A stretch of DNA of 64,000 bases from Reticulascus tulasneorum (GCA_001557505.1 LSAX01000002.1:3224001-3288000); one strand, 5' to 3'. Shown: positions 12,058 through 24,500, numbered from the stretch's first letter. Notes: generated by a model not told the origin, from the sequence alone. A program made the numbers and translations.

Positions 12058-13200
12058 CCGCCCCAAAGGCCAGCAACTTTCGGTCGTGTTATTCATCAGG
12101 GTTATTGTGCCGCAAATCCCTGACTCCTCTGCAGGTAACTAGATAAAACAAAATCCCCCCCTTCCCAGAAGGCCAATGGGCAAATACTAAACCACAGGTA
12201 CCGTACGGGTACGGGGTAAATGGTCGCTGTGATTCGAACGAGCATCTGCAAGTACCTAGATATCGCTCTTGGTGGGGGGGAGGTATCTCTTTGTGCCATG
12301 ATATGAATGAGATGAAATTGTTCCTATTCTGGTGTCCCAAAACTTTGCCATCGTCTCATCCTCTGCTATGTGAGAACGCGCCTGTGGGAGGAGACCTTAC
12401 CCGATGAGATACAATCATAAAGAAACCCCCATGGCCTTCGCAATTGCGGGAGTGGTTGGTGGTGGTGGTGATCCTTGTGCGAATTGATTTGAACCACGAA
12501 TAGATCCCAGGCGGCCCAGCGTCACATAAGATAGTAGTCATGTGCCATGACTTGCACCAAGCACCAGCAAGCGACTGGGATTGGGACTGGGACACCCGGC
12601 GGTTGTTAATCGATTCAAAGCGGTTTCCTAGAGAAGAATAGAGAGAATGGAGGGCGGGATGGATTAGAAGTGAATGCTTGCGTGGAAGTGGTGGCGCAAA
12701 AGGGCGAACTTCTTATGAATCAGGTGAATCGTTGGCGTCATGTCTCTTCAAAACGATTCCAACTAGCTCTTTGGTAGTCGAATAATGACGGGAAAATGAG
12801 GTATCATGAACGACTGAGAGTGCAGACAGCCTGACGGGGCAGACAGACGGTGACTGCTGTGTATGAATCTTGCCTCTACTTTTGTACTCCCGAACATGCG
12901 ACGGAAATGGAGGAAGCGCCTCAGTTGGCGGAAACGGTAGGTTACAGGGACTTATTGGAGATACGTGGTATTTGGGGGGGGGGGGACGAGACGAGTAGGG
13001 AAGTGGGAAGGAGAAGGGGGGGTGTATGTTTGAAGCTGGTACGGGATACTTGTGTACGCGAGTAAGGTGAAAGGATCTATACCTTAGTAGTACCGTAGAC
13101 TCCATGTGTGAAGCAGGCAACAGCAGGTACATGTTAGGTATAGGTTGCCTGATGAGCGGCTTCGGAAGGCAGACCTGTGAGAATAACCATCCATCCGTCT
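12056..13200. other. Intergenic region upstream of the regulator leader
   Basis: No recognisable gene. A run of 12 G lies at about 12974-12985. Open frames on both strands are short and low in information. Confidence 0.5.
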
Positions 13201-13835
13201 TGAACCGAAATCGATGCGCAAAGTTCCTCTACAAACAGGAAAGAACCATGCTGCGTTCAAAAAAAAAGTCCCCTCCAGCATGTACCTCTTCCAGTTTTTT
13301 TCTTCTTTCGTGTCTATTTGAATTTTTTTTTCCCAGAGTTTCTTTCTTCACCCAACACCTTTTCCTCTCCTCGACCTCGTCCATTCCTTTTCCCTTTTCC
13401 CTCTCGCGTCTTGACTGTCATCGAGAGACAAGAGAGAAGCAGGCGAAGCAGGAAGAGAGCAAGCGAAACCAGAAGCTGAAAACAAAAGAATAATCAGCAG
13501 AGTGTGTGCTGTTAGATATATTGCTTTCCGCTCTCTGGAAAGGGAAAACGGGTCCCTCCCCAAATATCCATCCCACCCCTCCAAATCTGTCAACCAGCGT
13601 CATCCACCGATGCTATGATCTTGGGAGGACAAGCTCCAACTTTTCTCCCCCTGCGATAATAAACCTCGATACAGACTTTTTAGCCTCTTACACTTCCTCT
13701 AGTCGACCAGACCCTTTGAAAAAAAGGTACCCACCCACCCAACACGCAGCGCGCTCCGCACGTACAAGAAGAGACGGACGCCTTATTACCGGATACATCT
13801 TTCGCTCACTCGCTCACTCACCCATCCATATCCAT

Positions 13836-13897
13836 CCACCCACCCACCCACCCAACCTGACCCATACCCATACCCATACCCACACCCACACCCACAC
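13836..13897. repeat. CCCA / CCCATA / CCCACA tandem repeats
   Basis: Short tandem units (CACC-type, then CCCATA three times and CCCACA several times) run continuously in the presumed 5' leader of the downstream regulator gene. They are simple-sequence repeats, not the fungal telomere repeat TTAGGG. Confidence 0.85.
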
Positions 13898-13991
13898 CCT
13901 CCCACTACGTTATTTACCTCTCCTCCTACGTACCTTCTCCACCGCCTCCAAAAGAAAAAGAAGAAAAAAAATCCCAACGGCTCTTTCCACT

Positions 13992-14014
13992 CACACACAC
14001 ACACACACACACAC
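13992..14014. repeat. CA dinucleotide repeat
   Basis: About eleven CA units in the presumed leader of the regulator gene. Confidence 0.9.
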
Positions 14015-14498
14015 ATTACATACCCACCAGGCAGGCACGAGCATCTTGGGAGCCACTTCTGTCGCCCAGCACCACACGTACCTGACAGGTCGACGACAAA
14101 ATAAAAGGGATCGAGACCCATTTCTCCACTCCGACCCTCCACCCCCAATATCAACCTGTAAACGGCATCCTCTGGAGCCTCACCCGGTCACCAACCACAC
14201 ACAACAGACATCGGCATCTTTTTTGGCCTTCACGCGCCTTGTCATACCCTTGCCTCGTTACTCCTCCATCTCCTCGGGGTTGGACCTTTGTTGTTTGCGT
14301 TCCCGAAACCGAGTCCATTGCCTGAATTGGCAAGCTTCGAAGGCATCCTCATCAACGGTCATCGCCTCTATCGCCGGCTACATACTCTCTCCCCACCACC
14401 CAAAAGCTGTCGTCGAGTGCCGAGATCAAGAACGCGTCTTGCATCTTGGATGCCCACGGCGCTGTCGTCCCTAGGAAGGCGGGCAGGTTTCGAGTATT

Positions 14499-17400
14499 AT
14501 GGACGCTTCGCACTACTCGTCTAATGGTATAAACACGACGACTGCATCATATCCATCGCCCACGGCCATATCTCCTCATCACCTACAACACAACTCGCCG
14601 TTGCCTCACCAGACGCTACCTCCGCTGCAACCTCATCCTTCGGCTATGAACCACATGTACGGCAGCCACCCGCACACGCCACGTACCCCAGCGACCCCAA
14701 ACACTCCAGGCGCCGCGAACAACATGTCCAACTACCCTCCACAGGCCGGCAGAGGAGGACCGTACTCAATGCCTCAGAACTACCCTCCTCCCCCAGGACC
14801 TTATGGCTCGTCATCCATGTTGCCCCAGACCACCATGGCGCCTTCTCACCCTCAGCCGATCGCCCCGGCTCCTGCATCCGGCCGAGTTCCTCCCGTCCTG
14901 CGTCCGATGCCTGCCGGTGGCGTGATGAACCAGCCTGGCGTGTCGTCTCCCTACGGACAGGGCCCTCTCATGCAGCAGAACCTCGGGGACGGAGACCAGC
15001 CTACTCACGTTGTTGGGTCTCAGGGCCGTCGAGGTATTCTCCCTAGTGCGCCCGGGCGCCCCGCAGCCCCGACTGGCGGCAATGGCCCAAACAAGAGTTC
15101 GGTCATTCCAGTCAAGGATGCTGACGGCAAATTCCCATGCCCCCATTGCACTAAGACATACCTGCACGCGAAGCATCTGAAGCGTCATCTTTTGCGCCGT
15201 AAGTACCTGACTTGACATGGAGCAGCAGCTATCACTGACACAAGTAATTTGACAGACACGGGCGATCGGCCTTACATGTGTGTCCTATGCCGCGATACGT
15301 TCTCCCGAAGTGATATCCTCAAGCGTCACTTCCAAAAATGCTCGATCCGTCGAGGAAACCCCACAGGTGCCAGTCATTTGTCTCATCCGCAGGCTCACGT
15401 CAAGAAGAACGCTGCGGCTCAGAAGGCTATGGGCAACGAAGGAGGCATGGATCATCTCGATGTCAGTGGATTAGACCCCATGGGTCATCCATTTGGTGTG
15501 ATGCCTGTGCAGGGCGGAATGGGCAACATGGCAAACGATCAGAGTCAGTTATCGCGCTCCAGCAGCCTGACTAGACTTGATAATGGCAGTAACCCAGACA
15601 GGCGGAGTATGGCAGGATCAGCCATGGGTGCATCTAGCCGGGGAGGCAGCTTTGAGCAGTCATACAACGGAGATGTCGGTAGCTCCATGGCGCCCAATAT
15701 GAATCAACAGATGCAAAACTACAATTTGCCCCAAGGTCAAAATGGAATGCCCATGTATGGCGGGTCAAACCCAAACCAACAATCTGGCCTTGATTGGTCT
15801 CAGATGTTCCAGGCTGGTGCGCAAGATACCTACGTCAATACCTTCCCTCCTAATATTGGGCAGACGCAGATCGGAATCAAACAAGAGCCTAATCCCGATA
15901 CCGAAAGAACAGACGGCGCTCCTGGCGTACCCTCCACCGATTCCCTCTTCTTCTCGAACTGGTCCATGCCCCCGACGGTCCAAGACCCTTTTAATCATAT
16001 CTCCAACCAAATTCTTAACTTTTTCTACCCTCCAGGCTCGATGATAACCAACGAAAGCGCCGGCTTCAACCTCTACTTCTCACCCGACAACATAAGGGAC
16101 TTCCTCGAAAAGTACACTCACTTCCATGTTCACTTCCCAATTCTCCACACGCCTACGTTTCGTGTTTTGGAGTCGTATACTGGCTTACTCGCAGGCATGT
16201 GTTGTATTGGTGCTTGCTACTCGGATCGTCTCTCCCCAGGTCATGTGCGAGAAATGATGGATTTCTTGAAGATGGCGCTAATACGTGACATTCCCTTCCT
16301 CTCCGCCCTCTCAGGTGGCCAGCACAATGGCCGGCACACCAATGGCTCAGGTGGTGTCACCAGAGACGTTGAGGAGCTTCAGGCGATGATGATCATGCAG
16401 ATACTCCTTATGTGGAACGGAACGCCGCAACAACGCGAGAGCGCGCGTCAAATGTACCCTGTCATCGCTGGTCGAGCACGCGAGCTTGGTTTGTTGCAAA
16501 TTTCCAGGGACACCCCGCTCTTCAGCGTGCTGCACCAGCCCACTTTCTCTCCACAAAATTTCGATATCTCCACATTTGACTGGGCCATCTGGGTTGAACA
16601 GGAAAAGCGGATACGCCTCATGCACATCATCTTCCTTTGCAACGCCGCCATGGAACTGTATTTCAACGTTGCTCCACAATTCGACAGCTTCGAGATGCGC
16701 ATCCCCCTCCCTTCCGATGATGCCGCATGGGACGCACGCACAGCCAAGGATTGCGCCGACGCTCTTGGTCTTCACGGCCCCGAAGTGGCAAGGCTGAAGA
16801 ACCCGGATGGAACGCAGCGTAGCAAACAGCCCGAGATGGACCTGGCATTGCAAGCTCTCATGCATAGCTCGTACCAGATCCAACCCGGAAGCACAAACCT
16901 CTATGGCAAATTCATCTTGGTGCACGCTATTCTCTCCCTGATACATCGCGCTCAGCTTGACGGCAATGCATCAAATACGAGGGATTACGGTACTCCGCCG
17001 CTCAACGATTGGATGGTCAGGGACGGATCCGAGACGAATGGTGCTAGCAACAGCGGGCGTGCCACACCTGTTGATAGTGCCGCTCCCTCGATACCGCTCA
17101 ACTTGTACAAATCCTTCGGCACTGCTCTAGAAAAGTTCAAATCTAACTGGGACGTGGACATGATCACCCAATTCCCCCCATCGTCATCAACATCGAAGAA
17201 CCCTAGAAGATATGGGTTTTCGAGAGATGGTGTCCACTTCTATTGGTTGGCTAAGTACCTGCTGAAGCACACTCGCCCGGCGGATTTTCAGATGGCGCCT
17301 GACGCGCGATTCACACAAGTTATGCAACTACTAAAGTCACTCAAGGCATGGGTTATGTCTGACGGAGCTTCTCGAGGAGAAGAACTTGGTTCGGTTGGAG

Positions 17401-17540
17401 ATATTGATAAGGATTATGGTGTGTTGAACCTGACACTCGACATGGCTCGGCTTTTTAAACCCCTCCCCACGGTGGTGGAGGACCCAGGAATACCCTCTGT
17501 TCAAACGGATATCGGCGCAGTGGGCGGCGGCATGATGTGA
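14499..17540 (+). CDS. C2H2 zinc-finger / fungal_trans transcription regulator
   Basis: Nuclear DNA-binding regulator of a family conserved in filamentous ascomycetes. Two exons, 14499-15198 and 15256-17540, are joined across a 57-nt GT-AG intron that splits the first finger's last His codon; the spliced protein is 994 aa. The first 200 residues are Pro/Ser/His/Gln-rich and disordered. Finger 1 (about 213-234) reads CPHCTKTYLHAKHLKRH plus LLRH. After the linker TGDRP, finger 2 reads CVLCRDTFSRSDILKRH and closes with Cys (C2HC). A Gly/Met/Gln-rich spacer follows. From about residue 480 there is a fungal_trans-like middle homology region, with YTHFHVHFPILHTPTF, then FDWAIWVEQEKRIRLMHI. The presumed leader is long and repeat-rich. 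Target genes cannot be inferred. Confidence 0.9.
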
Positions 17541-18270
17541 TAATATCACTTACTGTTCTGCATTTTTGTGGCGTCTGTTCATTTTTTTTGATTTGGTTTT
17601 CGATTTCCTTTTTCCCCCTCTTTCACGCTTGTGTTGCACCGAAAAGCAGCTCGATCGATTCCCATTGCATCAAAGCCGGTTCCAACGGTGGTTCGTTCTG
17701 ATATGCATCTTACTGAGGACAGTTTCACGCAAGGATAGACAGGGAGTTGGCACTTGCATTAGATCAGATAGAATTGGGAGGCTCCTGGGTTTCCTCGATG
17801 GGGACCCGGGAGATTGTCACGATACTCATGGCTTTTCGTTGATAATGACACTTTACTGCGGTTCTTCCGTCACGCAAAGGCTAGGCTGGTCTGTGTTAGA
17901 TGTCTGAATGGGTGGCACTCGTCTTTTTTGCGCACAAAATCATGGAACAGACTGAAATCTTTATTGTACACACAGAGTAGTGTTTACATAGACATGACAT
18001 CCATTTAGACTAGACATGGAAGAATTGACAAGCTGTAGCTACTACGTTACTGTGGGCCAGGAATGGCCTTAACCCTGCGCGAGCCCGTTCAGTCGCGCCG
18101 GTCTAAAAGATTTAGGATGCTGATGATGAAGACTCGCTGTGGAACCACCATCTGCCAATGCGAATGCGGATTGCAATGCCAATGCCAATGGCAGTGCAAC
18201 CCTTTCAACTTGTCCATGTCTGTGAGGGGGGCATGATGTTGGATGGCTGGTAGACGGACATGCCAACAGG
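17541..18270. other. Convergent 3' intergenic region
   Basis: Holds the 3' UTR of the regulator gene (T-rich at 17580-17620) and the 3' end of the minus-strand small gene. Small ORFs have no recognisable content. Confidence 0.6.
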
Positions 18271-18917
18271 TTATTTGCCTTGCGGCTTGTCCACAACGAC
18301 AATACTAGGCAGGATCTTGTCTAGAGCGGCTTTCTCGTCGTCGGTAGCTTTGAGACCGTATTTCTCTTCGGCCTTGTCAGAGAGGTAGAGACCTGCCGTC
18401 CCCCAGGCCAAAACTGCCACGCCCACCCCGATACGGGTGGTTGGTGACAGGTTTTTGTACGCCCTTCATTGACTCGTTAGCAACTACGAGCAGCGAAGGC
18501 AACCATTGAGTTAGGGAACGACTACTTCAGCATGTCGGCTTCAGACTTATATTTCTGTTCTCCGGAGTTTTTTCAGATGCAGGCATTTATCATTTTCGGT
18601 GTCTGGGAAAGCGTCAGCAGGCACGGATACAAAAAGTGGTAACTACCTGTTAGATCGTACTTAGAGGTCAGAGGCCCAATGCCTATGAAGGGGAGTTTGC
18701 GGTGCGTCCGTTGCTACTTAAGCTGCGAAGTCGGTCAGCGGGAATGAGAGGTCGAATGGAGGTCGAAAAAGCTCTGATATATATTGTGACGTACGTGTAC
18801 ATCATGGGGTGCTGATAGAGAATTACCACTAATACCCCATCCGTACCACCTCCACCTACCAAACTGAGGGACCATGTCGTGACTACCTACCGTCCCAACC
18901 TGAACAAACAAGGGCAT
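18271..18917 (-). CDS. Small single-span membrane protein (103 aa), unnamed
   Basis: Four short exons reconstruct one frame: 18917-18900, 18713-18647, 18559-18526 and 18463-18271. All introns are GT-AG (186, 87 and 62 nt), and a CTAAC branch site lies before the last acceptor. The lengths sum to 312 nt, exactly 104 codons with TAA. Exons 2-4 read LPFIGIGPLTSKYDLT, EQKYKSEADMLKAYKNL and then a hydrophobic span TRIGVGVAVLAWGTAGLYL (about residues 48-67). A charged tail DKAEEKYGLKATDDEKAAL follows, ending VVVDKPQGK. The layout suits a small mitochondrial or ER membrane protein, but I do not recognise the family. The last exon is the firmest part; the 18-nt first exon (MPLFVQ) is the least certain. 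Its start is 62 bp from the divergent F-box-like gene. Confidence 0.7.
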
Positions 18918-18979
18918 TTCTTCTTAGATCCAATGTTTTGACTTCTGAGGCCTGACCAAGTTATTCTCGGGCGCCAGCA

Positions 18980-20296
18980 ATGTCTTCTTTGCCTGGTGAG
19001 TCAGTGGAGCTGATATTCGATCACGCTTCCATTGACGCGATCAAGAATCTCAGGCTCGCCTGCCGTTTGTACAGCGATATAGGCATCTTTTATCTATTTC
19101 CCCAGCACGTCACTTGCTTGGCATGGAGAGACGATGTTGATCGTCTCCACAGCATGTCTCGACATGACAAGCTCAGACACGTGGTCAAGTCCGTCACGTT
19201 CAACCTCTCGGAGATGGATGAGTATGGTGCTCGCCATTCCTCATTCTTTGAGTTCTGGCTTCTTGAGCCGGAGCGTAGGAACAGCATTCTGCAAGAAGGG
19301 TGGGAGGAATACTACGAGACTGAGGCGTTGCGTAAGACAGTCGGCAGACTCGAGCACCAGGGGGAAGACCTAGCTAGTGCTATGCAGGGCCTTCCGTGCT
19401 TAGAGAGTGTGCATATTACGTTCAACGATTGTTCTTACAAGAGTGACGTTCTCAGGCGGGCGTTCTTAATTCCAGACTCGAGGAAGCTGGACCCCGAGCG
19501 TGCATGCTTTGACTTTCGGATTTTAGGCCAAGCACTTTCGCAATGCTTGTCGTTGCGCAACTTAACGGTTGACCGTTTCCCAATGGCGATCCACATGGAT
19601 ACGGATGCCAAGAGCTGGTGGACTACATGTGCGAGGAAGTTTGGCAGGAACTTGGTCAAGCTAAACCTGGCACTTGATTGGACCCATCGCGGATCGTTGT
19701 ATCCAGACGCCCCAGAGGAAGTCGTCTCCGAGCTTCTGACCAGATGTATAGGGCTTACGCGTCTCGTTGTGGCAAAGCATTGGTATCACCCTCACGACGA
19801 GCGGCGGCGGAAAACGGACTGGATCAACCCTCAACTGTTCGGAGCGAACTATCCCTACCTCACCGATCTCAAGCTAGAAGGGTTTGCAACTACCGAGCAG
19901 GAACTCATATCCTTCCTCGCCAGGCACAAAGAAACACTCGCCAGGCTGCGTCTCGGTGGCCGCGGTGTCGTAGGGCCGAGGGGCAGCTCTGTCGGGGGGT
20001 TGCATCTTGTGGCTGGGACTTTTAAGGCTTTGTTTACGAGGGTGGGACAGATGCTGAAGAAGCTAGAGAGGCTGCATCTGGAGGGGGATTTCGAGCAGAG
20101 CGAATTGACGGAAGGGCTAGGGGTAGAGGTGTATGAGTTTTATGGGGCTACGGATGAGGACTGGAATGAGGTGAGCCCGCCGTCTTGGGGCGGGAGTGGG
20201 ATGCCGGGGTCGGCGTTTGAGAGCTATGTTCTACACGGGGGGGAGTACCCGATAAAAGTTGTTGACGGGAATGAGAGTGAAGCTGAAGGTCCGTGA
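18980..20296 (+). CDS. F-box-like protein, fungal-specific
   Basis: Single-exon frame of 438 aa. The first 40 residues form a degenerate F-box: LPGESVELIFDHASID, then AIKNLRLACRLYSDIGIFYLF. This resembles the LPxE..LxxI / LKNLRLVCKxFSxIG pattern seen in many fungal F-box proteins, which recruit substrates to SCF ubiquitin ligases. The rest carries spaced leucine-rich stretches (LPCLESVHITF, LRNLTVDRF, LVKLNLALDW, LTDLKLEGF, LERLHLEGDF) suggesting irregular LRR-type repeats. The C-terminus is acidic and Gly-rich. The ATG is followed closely by a GTGAGT sequence that could act as a donor, but reading through gives the better F-box. Substrate unknown. Confidence 0.65.
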   Translation: MSSLPGESVELIFDHASIDAIKNLRLACRLYSDIGIFYLFPQHVTCLAWRDDVDRLHSMSRHDKLRHVVKSVTFNLSEMDEYGARHSSFFEFWLLEPERRNSILQEGWEEYYETEALRKTVGRLEHQGEDLASAMQGLPCLESVHITFNDCSYKSDVLRRAFLIPDSRKLDPERACFDFRILGQALSQCLSLRNLTVDRFPMAIHMDTDAKSWWTTCARKFGRNLVKLNLALDWTHRGSLYPDAPEEVVSELLTRCIGLTRLVVAKHWYHPHDERRRKTDWINPQLFGANYPYLTDLKLEGFATTEQELISFLARHKETLARLRLGGRGVVGPRGSSVGGLHLVAGTFKALFTRVGQMLKKLERLHLEGDFEQSELTEGLGVEVYEFYGATDEDWNEVSPPSWGGSGMPGSAFESYVLHGGEYPIKVVDGNESEAEGP

Positions 20297-21151
20297 AATC
20301 CGGCGCCGACGGAGTACGGTATCTGGAACTGGTATAGGAAATATCAGGTGAGTTCTTCAGTGGGTTAGCTGTGATGTGAGCTCCGGTTGATATGCCATGG
20401 CAGCAGTGCAACAGGCGGCAACATTACGTCAGTTTGATTTGATATGGGCTCCTACCCAGAGTACATCGATAGTAGCTAGAGTAAGAAGGTTGGCGAGTGC
20501 CAAGGATGATGAAGAGGATGTAACAAGTGTCCAGGAGGGGATGGAATAGATTGATACATGATGATGAGCCCTAATCAGAGGTTGCGCTAGACGACTGCAA
20601 AACAGCCACCCGGGGCATAATGTCCTAATAGTAAAAGCCAGGAAACTCGTTACACTGCATGTGATAGTAGCCAAGATCTGATTCCAGCACACGGCTTGCG
20701 GTCGCTTGGGTCCAGGCCGCATCATGGATGCTGACTTGGTCGTCGCTGGGGACCAATGACATAACTGGGACAGGTGCGCAAGGGATTACGCTCGCGTGGC
20801 AAGTTGCCGGATCACTACAAGCCCGCATTGAACAGGAAACCAGTAATGGGAGAAACAGGTCGAGCTTGCAAGGCACGATGATGTTGTTTGGGCAAAGCTT
20901 GGTCCGGTTGGAGGGGGGAAGGGGGGGTAATGCCAATTCGCACCAAAGCAGCAGGACGTCATGCCGATCATTTTTCAAGATACAAGTTTGAGGACGTGTT
21001 GATGGAGGGTTATAAAGATGGGAAGCTCTGGAAGAACAAACAGCGATTTTCATTATTCCCATATTCACTCATATTCTTTCGAGACTTGAATACTATCTGC
21101 CACCTTCTTCTCCTCAAAACTCTCCAACCACCACCACACATACCTAATAAA
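20297..21151. other. Intergenic region
   Basis: 3' flank of the F-box-like gene and promoter/leader of the next small gene. The 60 bp before 21152 are C/T/A-rich (ACCACCACACATACC), typical of a fungal leader. No gene recognised. Confidence 0.55.
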
Positions 21152-21556
21152 ATGGAGCCTTCTACCACCAAGTCTCTCATCGTCTCGCTGGCCGTCGTGA
21201 TCACGGTGATCGCCGGCCTGTTCTTCGCCTACAATTCTGGCATGCTAGATCCCGTCATTGAAAAGATTGGGTAAGCCGTCCCCACGAGCAAGCCAGCAAT
21301 GATACTAGTTTGGGTTCTAACAAATGCGCCTTACAGTGTCTACATGTTCAAGGCCAAGGCTGCGGCTGAGAAGAAGAAGCTCCAGGCTCAGGGCCTCAAG
21401 GCTGGTGACGATTTCGTGGATTGTAAGTGCCGTGCTGTGACGCAATGTTTTACAAGCGCTGACCACCTGCTTGCAGCCCAGCTCAAGGGAAACCAACAGG
21501 CCGAGGGTGTGATGGAGGGTATGGGTTCCCTGGGTGGATTGAAGAAGGAGTTGTAA
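21152..21556 (+). CDS. Small single-span membrane protein (94 aa), unnamed
   Basis: Three exons, 21152-21270, 21337-21422 and 21477-21556, total 285 nt (94 aa plus TAA). Both introns have GTAAG donors and ACAG/GCAG acceptors. The protein begins MEPSTTKS, followed by a hydrophobic span LIVSLAVVITVIAGLFFAY (residues 9-27) and then DPVIEKIG. A Lys/Ala-rich helix KAKAAAEKKKLQAQGLK follows, ending GMGSLGGLKKEL. It looks like a tail-exposed, N-terminally anchored membrane protein. I do not assign a function. Codon-level continuity across both introns makes the gene model strong. Confidence 0.8.
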
Positions 21557-24500
21557 GCTGGGGTGCCTAGAGCAACCTTTCTGCACCCCACTGGGCCCTG
21601 TTGAGGGTATCCGATGGGGTCGATATGATTGAACCCAGCCAACGAACGAACTGCATGATTCCAATGATACAAACCCACAAGGCTGTGTTGTGGAGTTAAT
21701 CTCCAAAGTCGGGTCTTTTTCGGAGAGGGCTGCGGGTTTAAAAGGAAAGAATTCATTTCTTCCCTGCAACAAGCTGTACTCGTATGTAACATTAAGGGGA
21801 AATATTGGGAGTCGGGGAGCGGATCAGGGTTCTAGAAACATAGACAAAAAGCCTGGTATGGGAATAATGCAACATTCAAATTTAACGATTCGATGACCTC
21901 ATTTCGCACGTTTGGCTGCAATTTGACCTTGGTCGCGCGGGATGACTAACCAACGTGCCACCCAGCCACATGCATCCGTCGGACGGCACGGAAGCGCACT
22001 GGGGGGGGAAGTGGAAGTTGGTGCGGGAAGCTTGGCTTGGAGAAGAGATCCTTGGATGGATGGCTCGTGGAATCGTAGATCTTGGTCAATCCGCCCCCCA
22101 TCCCCTTCCCAACCGCCCGAGAAAGGGCATGTTCGTGGGCGCACCACAGCTATATTTGGCTTGTTATTATGGGGATCTTCATTCTCACCACAACTCTCCG
22201 TGCTTGCCGCTGGTGGGCTCTCTCAGGTATGTGGGCAATTTTCGTCCATCATCCGAGACTGGGGGGGCAAAGGTGATCTATTTGCGACAGACAGGCGGCC
22301 ATGTGTGTTTGCATTCAAGACAAGACACTGAGCGCCGCCGTCTGAGATTAAAGCACATTGAGAGAGTGCTTTTCTGAGGTCAATTTGTTAGGACATGGAA
22401 GCTATTTTGGACCAAACAGTGAATGTATTGCGAGCCCAAGGGGGGCTGTGAGATTCAGGGCACTGGTTAGGGGGTATCAACCCGCTATAAGACTGGGGCC
22501 GTTGGGGGTGTGAAGCACTGGGCGAGGTACCTAGAAACACGGGAATATACTAATTAACTGCCCCTGCTGCTGCGCTGGGATGAGCCACGTTAGTGGGGTC
22601 CCAACCCACCGCAGTGGCTGCGCGACTTCAGCTCCTCCGTCCAGCTTTTGCGTGTAGGGTTCGTACCTTGCGAGTTCCTGAAGCTGAAGGTCAAGCTTTC
22701 ATTTAAATCATTCTGACACGAAGGCTTTAATTAGGACCTTGCAGAAAATGTCCCACATGAAATGAAGGGGGGAACCAGAGGCTCTCTCTTTCATGTTGGT
22801 CCCCAGCCAGGCTACATTTGTAAGGAAACATGCGCCAAGGTGGCTAGTCATAGTGAAAGTGAGACTTTCTTGAACGACAACAAGAAGAAGAAAAGACACT
22901 CGTCGGTTCATTGTTAGCTAATAAAAGCCAAACCTTTAGTGGTACCATACGCATATCCATTCGTGTGACCGGGACATCTGGAGAGATGTCAGTCAGGCAT
23001 TTTCAAGGTTGCTTGCCGTCCCTGCCGCGGTACCCCACCATTAGTCTCCGCATGTCATGTCATGTTTGCGCCAATTGTTAGGGGACTCATTCTTCGTTGT
23101 ACGGCTTTCGAACCATTCAACACCCCGCATACAACGAGAACGGCCCATTGCATGAACCGGCACGGATGATTGCTTCCTTCTGAGTAAACAACGACCGGCC
23201 CATGTGTTTTGTGGTGCGAACTTGTGGAGGGATCAGGAGTGACATGCTCCGATCCGGACTTTCCTACATACCCCCAACTGATCTCGATGGGGCAGACAAA
23301 AGGGCTTGGGCTTGGAATCATGGGGGGGAACCGATATGGTAGATGGATCGTCCGAGGTCCTCCGCTATGGGATTGGTGGCCTGGGCTGTCTGACTTGCAT
23401 TTTGCAGCCAAAGGTCTCATGGCATCTGCACAGTCCGGTCCGAGATGGCGTTGAGACAGTGGTCGATAGCTTCGAAATACCAATGAAGGGGGGGTGGTTG
23501 GCAGTTGGTGATGGCGGCGAACCGGGAACGAGGTAACGAGCCTTGACCCCGCTGATCTTTCGCGCTTGAGGAGAAATAGCACTAGTACGTAGCACTTGGA
23601 GGATGAGGCGGAGAATGAGGAGGAGGTTAGGAGAGCTGCGGGTCTCGGAACGGGTCTGGCTAGCTTTGTTCAAAGCGAAGATAACAAAGCCTGGGCCTTC
23701 CCCCCCCGAGCGGTTGTACGTTACATACAGTACTACGTACAGTACCGATTATTTATCACCTGTTCCAGATTGCTTTTGTTCCCGTTTCTTTTCCAAGTAG
23801 AGTAGTCTACCGGTGTAGGTACATAGCAAGGGAGACAGACGAGAGAGCTTCGGGCGCCACTCGGCATCCGACAAAGAAAGCCTCGGTGCCCACTATTCCT
23901 GCCACCCCGCCGTGCGAAGTGGTGCTGGCCTAACGTACCTAATTAGTACTATTAGAGTGACAGAAACGGGGCATCGATGTCCCTCTTTGTAAAAATGCGA
24001 ATGTTGTCGTATTTTGTCGTATCGAATGGTTCTGTAAGCCCAACCAACCAACCCGCCAGTAGCCCTAAATGGTGGTGCTGACTCCCGACGACGAAACAAA
24101 GACCTCTCTTAGGCTGCCCCATGGTAACAATGAAAAAACAAAAGGGAACGCAAAGAATGCGTTAGCCCAGGAACGCCATGTAAACGACCACACCCTCTTC
24201 CGGCCGAGGCATGGGCGAACCGGCACCAACACCGCACTCCGTGATGGGGTGGAGGCGGCCAAGTTCGCTAACTGCAAGTGCATTGTGTCTGTATGTCTCT
24301 CTCGCCCTCTCTCGGCACCTGCAGCGCACCCTGCACATCCCATCTTTTTTTTTTGTTCCTTTTTGGCTTGGGTATACATGGGCTGATCAAGAAAGTTCGC
24401 ATGTTTAGTTACATGCACAGCACTCACTTCGTCAGCACGCTGGAATGCAGAGAGATGGGCCCTCCCCCCCCCTTCCCGCTGGAGAGACCGGATGGAATCG

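Noticed and set aside
12190..12290. TTCGAA-type sequence suggesting a tRNA T-loop on the minus strand
   Set aside because: The flanking bases do not form the T-stem and no acceptor stem or A-box could be found.
13861..13897. CCCATA/CCCACA repeats as interstitial telomere repeats
   Set aside because: Unit does not match TTAGGG/CCCTAA; it is ordinary simple sequence.
13506..14474. 322-codon ORF as a protein-coding gene
   Set aside because: Its sequence is dominated by Thr-His and Pro repeats encoded by CA and CCCA simple repeats; kept only as a possible upstream frame in the leader.
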